Below are positions 1-12,455 of a stretch of 54,090 nucleotides of DNA, piece by piece. Below the pieces are notes generated by a model. The model ran no database searches. It was given only the letters and a program-made list of their open reading frames with translations, and had not been told where the DNA came from. Positions within the stretch are counted from its first letter, which is position 1; every line of letters begins with the position of its first letter. Both the position numbers and the translations under genes were made by a program. This DNA is from Priapulus caudatus (Eukaryota > Priapulida > Priapulimorpha > Priapulimorphida > Priapulidae): the NCBI RefSeq assembly GCF_000485595.1, contig NW_014577186.1, forward strand, positions 125,687-179,776. Reading direction: 5' to 3'.

Positions 1-905
1 ATATAATAAAAACGACACATGCGATGTAACGTGATGCAACGCAGCCGTCTGTGAGAATACCGCCAACTAGTGCATATCGCTAACAGAGAAGCAAGGTAAA
101 TCGCTAGCAGCGTAGCTCGCAGACGCGCGATCATTCGCGGTGTCGCGTTACCTGTCGCCGGGCTCGCGAGCCGTCGCGACAATGACGAACGCAAACGACA
201 AGCCTGGCGCACGTGATCAAGCATGGCGCGGAATCATGAGACAGCACTTAGCTGTGAGCGTCGAGTTCATTGTCGGGGTGTGGATCTCGGAAAGAGTGGA
301 CTGAAGATTTAACGACGCAAAGAGATTATTTTCGTAATGCGCGTGTTAGCGGGCGATAGCATGCGTCGCATAGGGCGGGTAATAGACTGCACTAAATATC
401 TCTTTCACGTAGGCACGTCAAGTATAATTCTATGATTTTCGTGGCAGTCACATGAGTGCATGCAGAATTGCAGAATTCGCTTCAGCATGATGCAATTACA
501 ATCGACGCCCATTTAGGCACTGAGGAACCACCGACAAATATCAGAAGTGCGCTTTGAATCATGCTCGAACTAAAGCATTTAAATGTAAACACACTATTGT
601 CATTGCTAGCGTAGACCGTGTCGATGCGGTATGATAGCGCAAGACAGAGCTATCGATGCGTTCGTTTCTACTATCGAACGAACGTTTTGTTAGCGTTACG
701 AGTCAATGCTAGATTCGCACGAATTTGTTTCGGATTCTGGCCGAAGTTCCACTAGATGGTGCCTGAAAGTGCCACCCATCTACCAAGCACACCCAATTTT
801 GCAATAAAACGTCGCATTGCTTAATATCTTCTCGTATATCGCCTCGCGTCACATCGGCCCGTGTCACGCGCGGGACCGTAGTCTGCGATGCTCGCCGCTC
901 ATCAG
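1..905. other. No recognisable gene; probably intron of the M13 peptidase gene
   Basis: No reading frame here resembles the part of an M13 peptidase that should precede residue 1 of the recognised protein. The first accepted exon opens with a pyrimidine-rich acceptor ending CTCATCAG at 905, so this stretch is most simply the 3' part of an upstream intron. No simple repeats or transposon ends stand out. Confidence 0.5.
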
Positions 906-1220
906 TGACAACGCGTCTTCTCACGAACAGGTCGACCAGGCGATGCTCACGCTGCGGCGTGACCTGTACCTGAACGACAGCAACGCGGAGTACGTCGGCT
1001 ACATGGAGGCCTACCACAGGTTCATGGTGGACACGGTGATGCTGCTCGGCGGAGACGACCACGACCGCGTGTGGGACGAGATGCTGGCCGTGCTAGAGCT
1101 GGAGAAGGAAATCGCAAACGTTAGTATCACAGATGGCGAGAATATTGTCACAAATGAATTAATTAGAGAAACATTAGAATATATATAATTTATATATATA
1201 TATATATAATATGAGAGAGT

Positions 1221-1256
<36 letters not shown>

Positions 1257-1312
1257 AAAGAGAGAGAATGAGAGCAAGGCCGCGAGAGCGAAAGAGAGAG
1301 AGAGCGAGAAAA

Positions 1313-1366
<54 letters not shown>

Positions 1367-1524
1367 TAGAGAGCAGGAGGGGAGAGAGAGAGAGTGATAA
1401 CAACAGAAAGAGAGAAAAGAAAACATTGACACCTCATTCTATTTTATTCTATTTATATATTTTCATCTGTATTTTCATGGTGCCCGTTATGTTTTTACCT
1501 CTAATCTATCTATCTATCTATCTA

Positions 1525-1567
<43 letters not shown>

Positions 1568-4500
1568 ATGGGGAAAAAAGCGAAAGAGAGAGAGAGAATT
1601 ATATTATGACGTTCAGAAGTACTACTAGAGCCACCAGCTGGGATCAAGTCCCCGGGGGTTCTGACTACGCACTTGGGGTGGGCGAAGTCAGCAATTCAGC
1701 TTCCTACCGATGTTGAAAGTACACACGAGCATCATCGCGCAATGCACAACATTCGCTAATTATCAAATTAGCAAGATCCGCCGAAGACCAAAGGGCTTTT
1801 CAAGTGTAAAAGTCATTGTCGAATTTAACTAGTTACGCACAGTGTGGCACAGCGAGCATACTTTTATATATTAATTTTTTATTATACAGCGATGCTTTTA
1901 TACGTCTTTGCGGCGCTGGGAGGAAGAATAATCTTCGGTGTGTGACAGGATAATCCAGTTATGTTCTAGACTGGTTGGATAAAAACTAGTAAGTGCTCTA
2001 AAGGGGTCTCTGTATTTACAGCTTACGCTGCCCTGGATGGAAATGCGAGGCAAAGAGGAGGAGCGATACAATAAGTTGACGATAGCAGAGCTACAAGAAC
2101 TCGTTCCACAGGTGAACCCCCATTATAGCTCTAATGAATACACGTGCTACGTCGATTTCGTGATGTGTATGAACACATGTGCTGAACCTGTATAGTGTAC
2201 ACGCTATATATTAGATTAAAGAAACCCCAATAGTGATTCTCATGTTTCGCCACGTCGTTTCTCGCCTGCGCTTGATTTTCACCGTCCTTGCGGGAGTACT
2301 TTGAGCGCTCGATGTGTGACTAGTCTGGTCTAGTGTTAAAATCTTCGCCTCACAAGATCCCACAAATATCGTCACCTATTACGAAATATGGCTAATTTGT
2401 TGATGAGGAACCATGTGATGTTATTTCGCATTATTAGTTGCTTATTCCGTTGCAAAACATATATGCGTTTACAACAAAGAAACACCGCCACCAAGGCAAC
2501 CGACTCTGCCTCCATAGGTCACTGCATGCTTGCAAAATGTAGCGCCATCATATGATAGAAGCACTCTGGCGGCTAACAATGCTTTTATGCCGAGACGAAC
2601 ATGATTTTACAACAATTTTGGTACGACATTCATCCTGTTAACCACATAATGAGACAGTGGTGTTCTTAAAAGAACATGTTTTTTTTTAGCTTATCCGCTT
2701 CTCATACTATCATTTGGCACTAAGAGACGGTGCTGGTTGCAATAAAATGTACTGAAATTAACTTCACATGACATGAAAACTTTAATATCGTTAGCAGGAC
2801 ATAATAGCTAGGTAATTTTTTGTCGCTATTCATCGGGCTAGCTCGTTCCTTTAATTCTGCTTGCGATCAAATAAAACGCATTCGGATTTCATCGAAAGAT
2901 GATCTTATTTGCATTTATTGCAGTAACCCGATATAGGTGAGCTACAGCTTGTGAAATTGACGTTCTACGTATATATACTTGCGTGCGTGCTCACGTCGTG
3001 CATATGCATGTTTGTGCGCATGCGCGTGCGCGTTTACGTGCGCGTGCGCGGATGTTTGTGTGCGTGTGCGTGTTCGCGTGCAAAGCCTGACATGTGCCGC
3101 GCAAGTAACGCGTCAAATCGTTAGCGCCCTAGCAGTGACGACGCACATGCAGTGTCAGACTACACACACGCACTAGCTACTTGCCCCTGCTCATTACGTC
3201 TCGGCTTTATTTTTTCCCAGGGCAGCGATATCATCGTGCGCAATTTACACAGCTTCGCGGGGCTTCGAATCTGGATCTATTCAGTGTAATTCTGGGTTCC
3301 ACACAAAGCCAATAGCGTTAATATCCGACAGAAACAACAATTTAGCGTCCAGGCCACGGAGCGGCAAAAATTTTCGCGCGATACTAGTGAGGCATTTTGG
3401 CGTCGAAGCGCTTAGTTTGCCCGCCTTGATTTGTTTCGTGAAGTTACATGCCAATGGGACGCGAGTGGCTGCATGAGCGCCCGACACGCGCCCGAGGAGC
3501 CAGAGCTGGCGCGATCACGAGCGATTGACGCAATTGTAAAGTTAATGAAGCTCATCGGAGATTTATCTACCAGGCGACTGTCAGTCTGTAAACGAGCGCG
3601 GCTCTGTTCTGCGCGTTGCGGCGCGCGGCGAGGGGCCGATTGTCACGGTGCGCTGCTGCCTGCATGCATCTCTCGTGCGCTGCGGCGACGCCATTGTGCT
3701 GGTGCCCGGATGTAAGCCGAGAAGCGTCTCAAATAATTTTCCTCGCGTTTTTTCGTCTGGCGAAGTTGGTGTTGTCACGAATGGCGGTTAATATCAACCC
3801 CACTCACCACAGCACGCAAGCGCGCACATAAACACACGCACGCACACAGACATATACGCACGCACACAGACATATACGCACGCACACACGCACGCACGCA
3901 CGCGCGCGCGTTAATAATTTTATATATGTTGTAGTCGATAATATTCGCTTACGTTACAAGCTGTCTTGTTGGTAATGGGTGATGTGCTTTCATCAGTCCA
4001 GGTTGTAAGGATAAGGTCACAACACTTGAGGGGTTCGAGTCGCATGGAAGCAACGGCGATAGATATAGAGATATAGAGCTTATTATATATATTATATTAT
4101 ATATAAAATAGTCTTTGTAAGCTCGAAATGACATCATGGCTGGTTGCGATTCACTTTGTCGGAAATATTTCTGTCTCGGTTTTGCACCCAATATTTTTAT
4201 AGTCCTTAATTCTCGCCAGTTGACAGGAGGTGGCGATATTATACATGGTTCCATGATTTGTTCGCAGATTCATTGGTTACGGTTGTTTGAACACATATTT
4301 GAGATATCACCAGAAATCGTAATCACTGAAGACGAGGAACTTATTGTGAAATCCGTTGAGTTCATGATGGAGATTGGCCAGTTGGTGCTAAACACTCCGA
4401 AAAGGTAATTCAATATTGGGACTAGATGACCGCGGGCGCGCCTGTATGCGCTCTCGCCCTGCGGAGCATATTTACGTGCGTTAGTTCATTGTGCGTACAT

Positions 4501-4974
4501 CCGTGCACGCCTGCGTATGCGAGTGCCCGTATTTGCGCTAAGCTTGGAGGTCTGTAGGGCATTGTTAACACATAACCGTTTATGGGCTGCACAATGCCCT
4601 GGACGAGACGCAGCAAGCCGCAGGTGCATTCCTTAATCTTTCAGAACAATGGCTAACTACATCATCTGGCGATTTGTCGAGAATACGATTATTCGCCTTG
4701 ATCAGCGCTTTCACGACCTCCATTACGTGTTCTACGATACCTTATACAAGACAGATTCGAAATCTCGGCCCAGGTGGCGTGAGTGCGTGTTCAACGTGGT
4801 CCGAATGATGGACATGGCTGTCGGCTCCATGTATATCAGGGAACATTTCCACATGGAAGCCAAGGGTCATGTATGTAAATATATAAACACTAGATATAAG
4901 ATGACGATGATGATGATAATAAGAATACCATCACTACGACAACGACGACGACGATGACGACGACGAAGACGACG

Positions 4975-5017
<43 letters not shown>

Positions 5018-5085
5018 TACTACTACTAGTACTTACCTCCTAACTACTACTATACTACTACTACGATACTCTACTACTACTACTA

Positions 5086-5117
<32 letters not shown>

Positions 5118-5163
5118 TACTACTACTGCTGCTGCTGCCTGCTGCGGCTGCTTTCTGCTGCTG

Positions 5164-5224
<61 letters not shown>

Positions 5225-5328
5225 GTATAATAACAATAATAAAAATTCTGGATTTAATCCCTATGTCTCAGGTTGGGACACGGCCAACCCAGAAGCCACC
5301 GGCTAATGTCGTGATCCACTTCGGAAAC

Positions 5329-5384
<56 letters not shown>

Positions 5385-7244
5385 TAATAATGTAATTCCA
5401 CGCGTGAATTATTGAAAGTACAAAATTATTGTGCACTTTAAAAAATACTATTGCAATTTACTTGCTTCTTCTCATCGAATAATGTTATTAAACGTATAGC
5501 GGGGACAGTTGTCTTCATAGAATCAAATATTGCAGAGAGTTCTTTATTTTTTTACAAAGATATGGTGAATCTTACTATTTAAAAAAACAGGTAACTGATA
5601 TCATCAACACAATAGTAGAGGCGTTTCTACACTTTTTGCACAACCTGGACTGGGCTGATGAGGAAACAAAGGTTGCTAGCGAAGAAAAGGCGAGTACTAA
5701 ACGAAACCTTCAAAGGGCATTCATGGGTACTTACAACATATAATGTGACAAGGTATCAGTTATACGTGCATTCGAACATCTCCAGTGGCGGATCTAGAAG
5801 GGGTTGGGGGGGGGGGTGCACCCTCCCCCTCCCGCTCAGCCACTGACTAATGTTATCAGGAGTGAATAATAATAGATTATTAATAGATTATTAATATAGA
5901 TAAACCATATTATTATTCACTAATTAGGGGCCACCCTAGCACCGCTTGCCTGCGTCACTCTTTCACTCAAATATCACCCCCCCCCCCGTCTCCTGAAAGC
6001 TAGATCCGGCCCTAATCTCCCTGATACTATTTCATCGTTAAAGACATGAAATATCATTACGTTCTGCAGTGTAATCTATTAGCTGTTAGAAGGACTCTCG
6101 CCTCTCTTGATGCTAGCATTTTAAGTTATTATCTGTTAAAGGGACTACCTCGCCTGTTATGATGCTAGCTGTGAAAATAGAATTATGCGATTTTGTTCAT
6201 GCCTATATTTTCCCGTTTCGTTCTTTGCAAATACACTCGTGATTTTACGTATTTTCCACAGCATACACTGATTGTATAGTGAGTAGCTTTGGTACGCACA
6301 AAAGAGACAAATCGTCGTTTGCTTTGTAGGTTTACCTAATCTAAACTCAATTTTATGCAGAAATATTTTCCAAATATACTCTTGAGAACTATACATATAT
6401 ATTGACTATATCTTGAGAAGTACATACCGGAAAGATACATACTTGAGAATATAGTGCTGTTATCACTCACGTTTTACGCATTTCTTTTTAAATTTACAAC
6501 AAATTCAAAAAAATGTGATTAAGGCCAGGCCCGGCGAAAAGGAAATAGTCTGGGAAAAACTGCGCAAACCAGATGAGACGCGAGCGGGCGTACGAACCAC
6601 CGCCTGATAACGTTACTAAAAGTTCGTTCACTAAACGTCTTGTTTTGGCCCGCCTCGCCTCGCGTGTTTCTCATGACGCTTGTGTCGTGTCCTGCAGGCA
6701 CGCGCAATAGAGAAGTTGATTGGCTATCCTGACGAGGTGATGGATTCTGAGCGCCTGGGACAAATGTACACTTGGGTGAGTGCCTAGCTACCGCGCCTAC
6801 CGCACAGCCAGCCTGTTCTGTTAGCATCTATGACAAATACGACATACGCATATACGCTCTCCTATGAAACTATTTGTCATAGAAAGATTCTTCCTATGAC
6901 AAATATTGTTGCATGTGTTGTGCGCATCATAGGAGTTTAGGAGCGCTATTATGAACGCAAGCAGTGAATTTCAGCTGCAAAGCGAAACGAATTTGACTCG
7001 CCAATATTTGTCATAAGAAAAATCTTCCTATGACAAATAGTATCGTAGGAGAGCGTATATGCATATGTCGTATTTGTCATAGATGCAAGCAGAACATGTT
7101 GGTACAGCGCACGCGCGGTATACATGCATGTATACACGCAGACTGATGACGAAGTTATCATGTCAAATGGGCATCGTTTGATATTGATAGGCGATCGATC
7201 TGGGTTAATTGCGTTCGAGGGCATGGTTCACCCGCAATACGCAT

Positions 7245-7306
<62 letters not shown>

Positions 7307-10300
7307 TTCTCTTTCTCTCTCTCTCTCTCTCTTTCTCTTTCTGTCTCGCTCTCTCTCTCTTTTTCTCTCTCTGTTCATCTCTTTGCCCCTGTCTGTCACT
7401 CGCTCTGTCTCTGTGTCTGCCCGTCTGTGTGTCTCTCTCCCCGCTCTCTCTGCGCGCGCGTGTGTATACGCGTGCGTACGTGCGTGCACGTGTTTGTCTG
7501 TGTGTCTCTGTTCGTCTGTGTCAGTCTCTCTCTCTCTCTTTCTCTCTCTGTCTCTCTCGTCTCTTTATTTTCCCAGGGCACTGCGTGGCTCTGCAGGCGG
7601 TGCTGTGCACACAGTGTGTATAATCTACGTTGCGTTTCATTGTCGAGTGCTCTCTAGAGAAGTGGCTAGAGCTGAACGCGCCCCTAGAAAACGACAATTA
7701 ATTCCTCATTGACTGAGCAAAATTGACAAGGAGGAAATGTGTGTTCTGCTAAGAGGCAGACTAGAACGGAACACCGTCTGACCACGTTATCGAGTTAGTG
7801 CACCTGATTTCGCAATTGCGGTCTGCTAGACCTCTCTGAAGTGTTGTGTGACAGAGACAAACGAGTCTAGCTAGCAGGCTTCACGCACGAACGTCGGTAA
7901 GCTTTCCAAGAACGTAGTTTTCTTACTCTTCGATTCACTCCAAACCTACAGGTGAGGCAGGTGAGGGGTGGAATCAAGTAAATCAGGTAAATCAGGTTAT
8001 ACGAGAGCCGGCAACGGATGGTAATGAGAGTAATTCTATCTTGTCATGCGGATGCGATATCTAGCAAAAGCGTTAACGGAGTAACCGAATATGCATTTGC
8101 TTCTCAAAGATGGCTTCTCAGAGTGAACTCGGGGCTTCGCTACCGCTAACAATATTCGCTTACGCCGTTCTTTACTTTGTATACTGAACCATCTTAACTG
8201 ATATATTATAACGTGCTGCTGTTAATGATATGCGACACTTGGTTGCGTATACGACACAAGTCCCCATTATGCAAAATAGGCTTCAGCATGCGAGTCCAAT
8301 CACTTCCCGATCAATATAGCAGCTTGCACTGCGGTTACAATTCTGCAGGGCATCGCTTTTTCTCTAATGCAGCGACAATAAATCAAGCTACGATATAAGT
8401 ATAGGCTATGCCTAGGAGGGCAGCAATCTAGTCTGGTATTTGATATTCCGGCGTACACGCGTGTATTAATTAGAATCTATCGTGTTAATTGCAGCTTCAC
8501 GTAGCGGAGGACACGTTTTTCGGCAATGCTCTCAATTTGGAGCGATTTCTTGCCAAAGAAGAGTTTAGTCAATTACGTAACCCAGTGGATAGAAACAAGT
8601 GAGTGTCAGATATTTAAAGACAAACGGATATGTATACTATAAATCCGAATATAACTAAAGCAGATCGTGATTTTGAAAACAAATTACGTCTAATGAAAGT
8701 TATTATTCTTACAAATTATGTGCGCATGTAATAACATGGTTTTACGCACGCAGCGAAGCCATACTATATCATTAAAATACGGTTGTTAATGTTGCAGGGG
8801 CATCTCTCCAATAATCCACCCGAATGCTTACTACTATAGCATGTGGAACCAAATAGGTAAGTACCCAAAAGCGCGACATCTCCCTCATTCATTCATTAAA
8901 AAAGATTGATAATTTGTGTTTTATTTTGATGAATAATTATTGTCATTTATTTTGTACTAACGCGGGTTGTGACATTTCGTGGAATTTAGACACGGTATAT
9001 TTAATTTCACGTAGTACACACACGGGTCGTTATAGTCATAGATGATTGAATTTATCATTATAGGGGTTATATATGATTCCTGCTGACGGTATACACATCT
9101 GCCTTTCGCATACCAACATACACGAATACGCAACTCGCGCACACACAGACATGCGTACACACTCATATGCTGATACGTTCACAAATGCAATCACCCTCCC
9201 CCATACACACACTGAAGTACGCATTCACTGACGCACGCACATGTGCGCACGCACATGTGCGCACGCACACGCGCGCACGCATATGTACACACGCGCTCGC
9301 GGGCGACCACGGACCTACGCACACGCACGCGCGCATACACACACAGATACATTCACACACGCATTCACGCTCGTTCACAATCATGCACGCGTTAAGTTCA
9401 CAGGCACAGGCACATTGGCTGGTGCGTACGGTTAATTTCTGACTATGTTGTCATCAGTGTTCCTCGCTGGCATTCTTCAACCGCCCTTCTACAACTGGTA
9501 CGCACCTAAGTACATCAACTATAGTGGCATAGGAATTGTTATCGGGCATGAGATAACACACGGTTTCGATGACTCAGGTGATCTTATATTGCTAATCCGA
9601 TACCAAAGACGTATGCTATGCTATACCGATGGAAATCTCACTCGCTTTAATTGTGACAGTAATCATAATAATATCACGATAATATGGCTTATAATAAGAA
9701 TGTCTATTGTAATATTAATTTGTAATATTTTAGCTATATATTTTAACGGTGTAGCTTATGTATACCTCGCATAATCACGCCAAGCAGCTCAGTTGTGTTT
9801 CCCATACCTGATCAGTTACATAATTATATAGTTTGAATTTGGAGGTTTCGTAATACTCGTTCACGGTGAGAAACCGCTTTGCAAAAACAGTGTATACGAC
9901 AATGTTATAGCGTCGTTGTTATATGGCGATTACGCCAAGCAGCTATAAATATAGTTGCCGTCCATCATTTAAAAGCCAGGCTTAGCGTGTGCAAACTTTG
10001 AACTAGAAACTATCGAGTAGCATATAATATCGTAAGCACTACACTGCACAAAGTTATATAGGCGACACCAATAGCAGTTGTGGTGGAAATGGTCTTAAAC
10101 ACTTACTCGATTTTGTAATAGGTAGGAAGTATGACAAAAACGGAAACCTGACAGAATGGTGGCCAGAACAAGATATTGAAGCATTCAACGAGAAAGCAAA
10201 ATGCATCATTGATCAATATTCGGAATACAATATCGAAGACGTTGGCAGTGTTAGTATTCATAGTTAATTGTTATAGGGGGTTCTCTTTATCGTCACTCGT

Positions 10301-12160
10301 TTCCTCTGGTCGACTGACATAACTAAAGCATCTTTGCGTAACGCCAGAATTTCAATCGCCATAGATCTTCATTAGCTTTGCGCTCCTTCGGTTGTTATTG
10401 TCAATTTTCTTACTGTGGTCCCCATCATTTTTAATCATGTTATACAGCTTCTTTTATTGGTAAACATATCGATGTCACGTAGTTCAACGTTACTCACAAT
10501 TCCCATTATAATGCAGTTATCAATTTTTACGTATAAGTGGGTATTTCATCGGTCTGTGAATCTTTCTTACTTTGACGTCTTCGCGTGTTTTGTAGCTCAA
10601 CGGGAATTACACTTTGGGTGAAAACATTGCCGACAACGGTGCACTCAAGCAGGCATTCTGGGTGAGTTGTTCAAAGCGGATTGGACATCCATACAAATTT
10701 ATATCTTTCTCGAGACGAAAAGACGGATAAATAGCGTTCATAATCAGACTACGCGGAAAGGTACGTTGACCGTCGTCGTCTTCTACGCGATGTTATATCC
10801 GCACGCGATGTTCGATATTTCAACGTATATATTCGGCGACGAGATTTCGACTTTATATTCGAAAACATCCGCAGGCATATCGTCAACAGATAGGTTCAAA
10901 TAGCGAAGAGAGTCGTCTACCAGGACTCGACCTCAGCCCGAACCAGCTGTTCTTCCTCAACTACGCGCAGGTGAGAATCTACGGAGAACACACATATGCG
11001 CACGTGCGCGCGCCCGCACACAGATACGCGCGCACACACGCGCACGCACGAATGCACACAAATTACTTGCATCTTAAATTTAACGAGATTTATAACGATA
11101 ATAACGAATATCACGAATACAGATTTACAAGTGCCATTACTTTTTTTCCGCTGCCGTTTGAAATGGGAACACCTAATGTTTTTTCAGTTGTTTTGCGAAA
11201 TGAGAAGCAAAGAAGGGTTTGAAGAGGCGATAAAAGCCGACGTCCACAGCCCAGGCGAATACCGGTAGATACTCCTTCCTCATTATAGTCCTGATTACAT
11301 CGTAATAGATATTATATCATTAAAATTTATAATATTCTCCTACTCGCCATCATTATAAACAGCTTTCGACGTGATTACGACGTACACTTGTGGTTCATGG
11401 GTTTCAATTTGTCCGTCTATAATATAAATAAAATACATGGATCGATTGACTACTCTGAGTCCGATTACAATGCGCTTCTATCATGTTTCTATGCGCAAAG
11501 GCTGACATGCATGATGTTTCACGAATATGATTATATTCTACACGTTATGCGCGTGTGTAAATAACTAGTAGCTACATCCAGGGGTAGCTGGTAGCATTAA
11601 TGGTAATTTAAATGAGTATGTGAAATATTGATATACATGCTGTGAGAGCTAATAACACAACAGTAGTGCACACACGTGCAAACGCACGCACGTACCCGGG
11701 CGCCATATGCCATGATGACTAGACTACACTATATTATGTATATAAAGTATATATATACTATATAGTATATATATAGATAGATAGATATATAGATAGATAG
11801 ATATATAGATAAATAGATAAAGGATGATAGATAGATAGATAGATAGGATAGATACGATAGATAAGATAGATAGATTAGACTAGATAGACTAGATAGATAG
11901 ATAGATAGATAGATAGATTAGATAGACATAATAGATAGATAGATATATAGATAGATACGATAAAATAAAATAAGATAAGATAAGATAGATAGCTAAATAG
12001 ATGAGTAGTATGTCGAAGGCACCCATGAATGATTCCTCTATTGGTTCTCAGTGTCATAGGCAGCTTAACCAACTCGAAGGAATTTTCCGAACTCTACAAT
12101 TGCGCTCTCGGAACATTCATGAATCCAGAGGAGAAATGCGAGGTGTGGGTGACCACGTGA
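906..12160 (+). CDS. M13-family zinc endopeptidase (neprilysin/ECE-like), C-terminal 533 residues, 14 exons
   Basis: M13 enzymes are type II membrane or secreted metallopeptidases that cleave small peptides outside the cell. Hand-built exons: 906-1119, 2022-2111, 4268-4404, 4645-4870, 5591-5689, 6698-6775, 8495-8598, 8798-8856, 9458-9577, 10122-10249, 10596-10661, 10875-10970, 11188-11264, 12052-12160. All join in frame without a stop until TGA at 12158. Diagnostic segments in order are [15 protein letters not shown], the substrate-binding [50 protein letters not shown] and the terminal CEVW. The zinc ligands, catalytic Glu and transition-state His are all present, so the domain looks active. 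The family ectodomain is about 700 residues; roughly the first 200 plus the membrane anchor lie upstream of the window. All donors are GT except exon 5, which appears to use GC. The usual C-terminal Trp is followed here by VTT. NEP-like and ECE-like features are mixed, so no symbol is given. Confidence 0.93.
1189..1420. repeat. (AT)n and (AG)n microsatellite block in intron
   Basis: A short TA tract is followed by about 200 bases of GA-rich simple sequence with interruptions, just after the donor of the first recognised exon. Ser/Leu-rich frames on the opposite strand are translations of this tract, not genes. Confidence 0.95.
1507..1563. repeat. (CTAT)n followed by (AT)n microsatellite
   Basis: A tetranucleotide run changes directly into a TA dinucleotide run in the same intron. 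Confidence 0.93.
2112..4267 (+). other. Intron 2 of the M13 gene (2.2 kb)
   Basis: The donor follows CAG at 2111 and the acceptor ends TTCGCAG at 4267. Visible content is a GT/GC-rich stretch (about 2980-3080), an (ACGC)n stretch (about 3836-3912) and AT-rich sequence near 4080. No coding segment of the peptidase is missing across it. Confidence 0.75.
4907..5224. repeat. Compound triplet repeat, (GAC/GAT)n then (CTA/CTG)n
   Basis: About 320 bases of trinucleotide repeat begin just downstream of exon 4 with GAC/GAT units, then run as CTA units with a CTG island near 5127-5165. It lies in the intron 4871-5590. Confidence 0.93.
5327..5391. repeat. (AAT)n microsatellite
   Basis: About 21 AAT units in the same intron as the CTA repeat. 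Confidence 0.93.
5690..5695 (+). other. GC-type splice donor of M13 peptidase exon 5
   Basis: The exon 5 frame reads EEK and exon 6 resumes [14 protein letters not shown], matching the continuous EEKA..IGYPD segment of M13 enzymes. The only phase-0 junction is AAG followed by GCGAGT, the known GC-AG donor pattern. The nearby GT at 5694 would put the next exon out of frame. Confidence 0.72.
5783..6013. mobile_element. MITE-like element with CAGTGGCGGATCTAG end
   Basis: The left end CAGTGGCGGATCTAG is followed by a run of G. The right end, read on the opposite strand, is TAGGGCCGGATCTAG followed closely by another G run. Inside is an AT-rich palindrome built on TTATTATTCACT. Imperfect terminal inverted repeats, small size and no coding capacity suggest a non-autonomous DNA transposon in the intron with the GC donor. 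No clear target duplication was found. Confidence 0.6.
6825..7086. mobile_element. Small foldback element built from alternating CTATGACAAAT motifs
   Basis: Arms of about 85 bases at 6825-6912 and 7000-7086 are near-perfect reverse complements with a spacer of about 90 bases. The 11-mer CTATGACAAAT or its complement occurs near both ends and inside each arm, so each arm is itself partly palindromic. It lies in the intron 6776-8494. No frame of note. Confidence 0.78.
7247..7565. repeat. (TC)n microsatellite, degenerate downstream
   Basis: A pure CT run is followed by interrupted TC/TG-rich sequence. It is the source of several overlapping Ser/Leu-rich and Arg/Glu-rich open frames on both strands. 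Confidence 0.95.
9120..9400. repeat. CA/CGCA-rich cryptic repeat in intron
   Basis: Alternating purine-pyrimidine sequence dominated by ACAC, GCAC and CGCG steps. It ends about 60 bases before the acceptor of the HEITH exon. Confidence 0.85.
9547..9561 (+). other. HEITH zinc-binding and catalytic motif (predicted residues 366-370)
   Basis: This is the HExxH signature of gluzincin metallopeptidases within [12 protein letters not shown] in exon 9458-9577. Both His are zinc ligands and the Glu activates water. The preceding text reads FLAGILQPP, where most family members have FPAGILQPP, a conservative departure outside the metal site. Confidence 0.95.
10617..10634 (+). other. GENIAD motif, third zinc ligand (Glu 427) and Asp 431
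   Basis: The exon 10596-10661 encodes GENIADNG, the M13 signature supplying the third zinc ligand Glu and the Asp that orients the first zinc His. The following residue is Ala (ALKQAF) where many relatives have a second Gly. Confidence 0.94.
11239..11256 (+). other. DVHSPG motif with transition-state His 492
   Basis: The exon 11188-11264 ends DVHSPGEYR. The His and the following Arg correspond by alignment to neprilysin His711 and Arg717, which stabilise the transition state and bind the substrate backbone. The codon for that Arg is split by the last intron. Confidence 0.9.
11760..11995. repeat. (GATA)n repeat in the last intron of the M13 gene
   Basis: Imperfect GATA/GATT/GACTA tetranucleotides over about 230 bases, ending about 60 bases before the final acceptor. 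Confidence 0.93.
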
Positions 12161-12359
12161 TTTGAGATTTACACGGATTTCTCATATCAACGACCTCTAT
12201 CTATCCGTGCGCGCCTGTAATCTTTCCTTTCAGGCCCCTGCTCTCGTTAATCCACAGCGCGCTCTTTACTACGCGCCTTGGCCGGTCGATGATAGCTGTC
12301 GAGGTTAAGGATCCGGATTTGGACGCATATAAACACTGTGAAGTGGGAAGTGCACCGTA

Positions 12360-12455
12360 GCTTATGTTGCCCAGTTTATGTTGCCTAGTTATGTGCCCAG
12401 CTTATGTTGCTTAGTTATGTTGTCCAGCTTATGTTGCCTAGTTATGTTGTCCAGT
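12360..12455. repeat. Short minisatellite, GCTTATGTTGCC-type units
   Basis: Tandem units of about 17 bases alternate between CTTATGTTGCC and AGTTATGTTGTCC forms, five to six copies, downstream of the M13 stop codon. Confidence 0.75.

Noticed and set aside
3958-4060. tRNA gene or tRNA-derived SINE (GGTTCGAGTC B-box-like word)
   Set aside because: No matching A box at the right distance and no acceptor-stem pairing.
5694-5699. GT donor GTACTA for exon 5
   Set aside because: It would shift the reading frame of the next exon and lose the conserved EEKA..IGYPD continuity.
7124-7712. Long Ser/Leu-rich and Arg/Glu-rich open frames
   Set aside because: They are translations of the (TC)n microsatellite on both strands. 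The same holds for frames at 1011-1437 and 12519-13351.
9578-9774. Continuation of the HEITH exon frame to 9774
   Set aside because: The frame after GFDDS loses family similarity, and a donor at 9578 joins [13 protein letters not shown] at 10122 in phase.
9770-9945. GATTACGCCAAGC resembling cloning-vector lacZ sequence
   Set aside because: Only 13 bases match, the flanks do not, and the related word ATCACGCCAAGCAGCT nearby at 9776 shows a local repeat.
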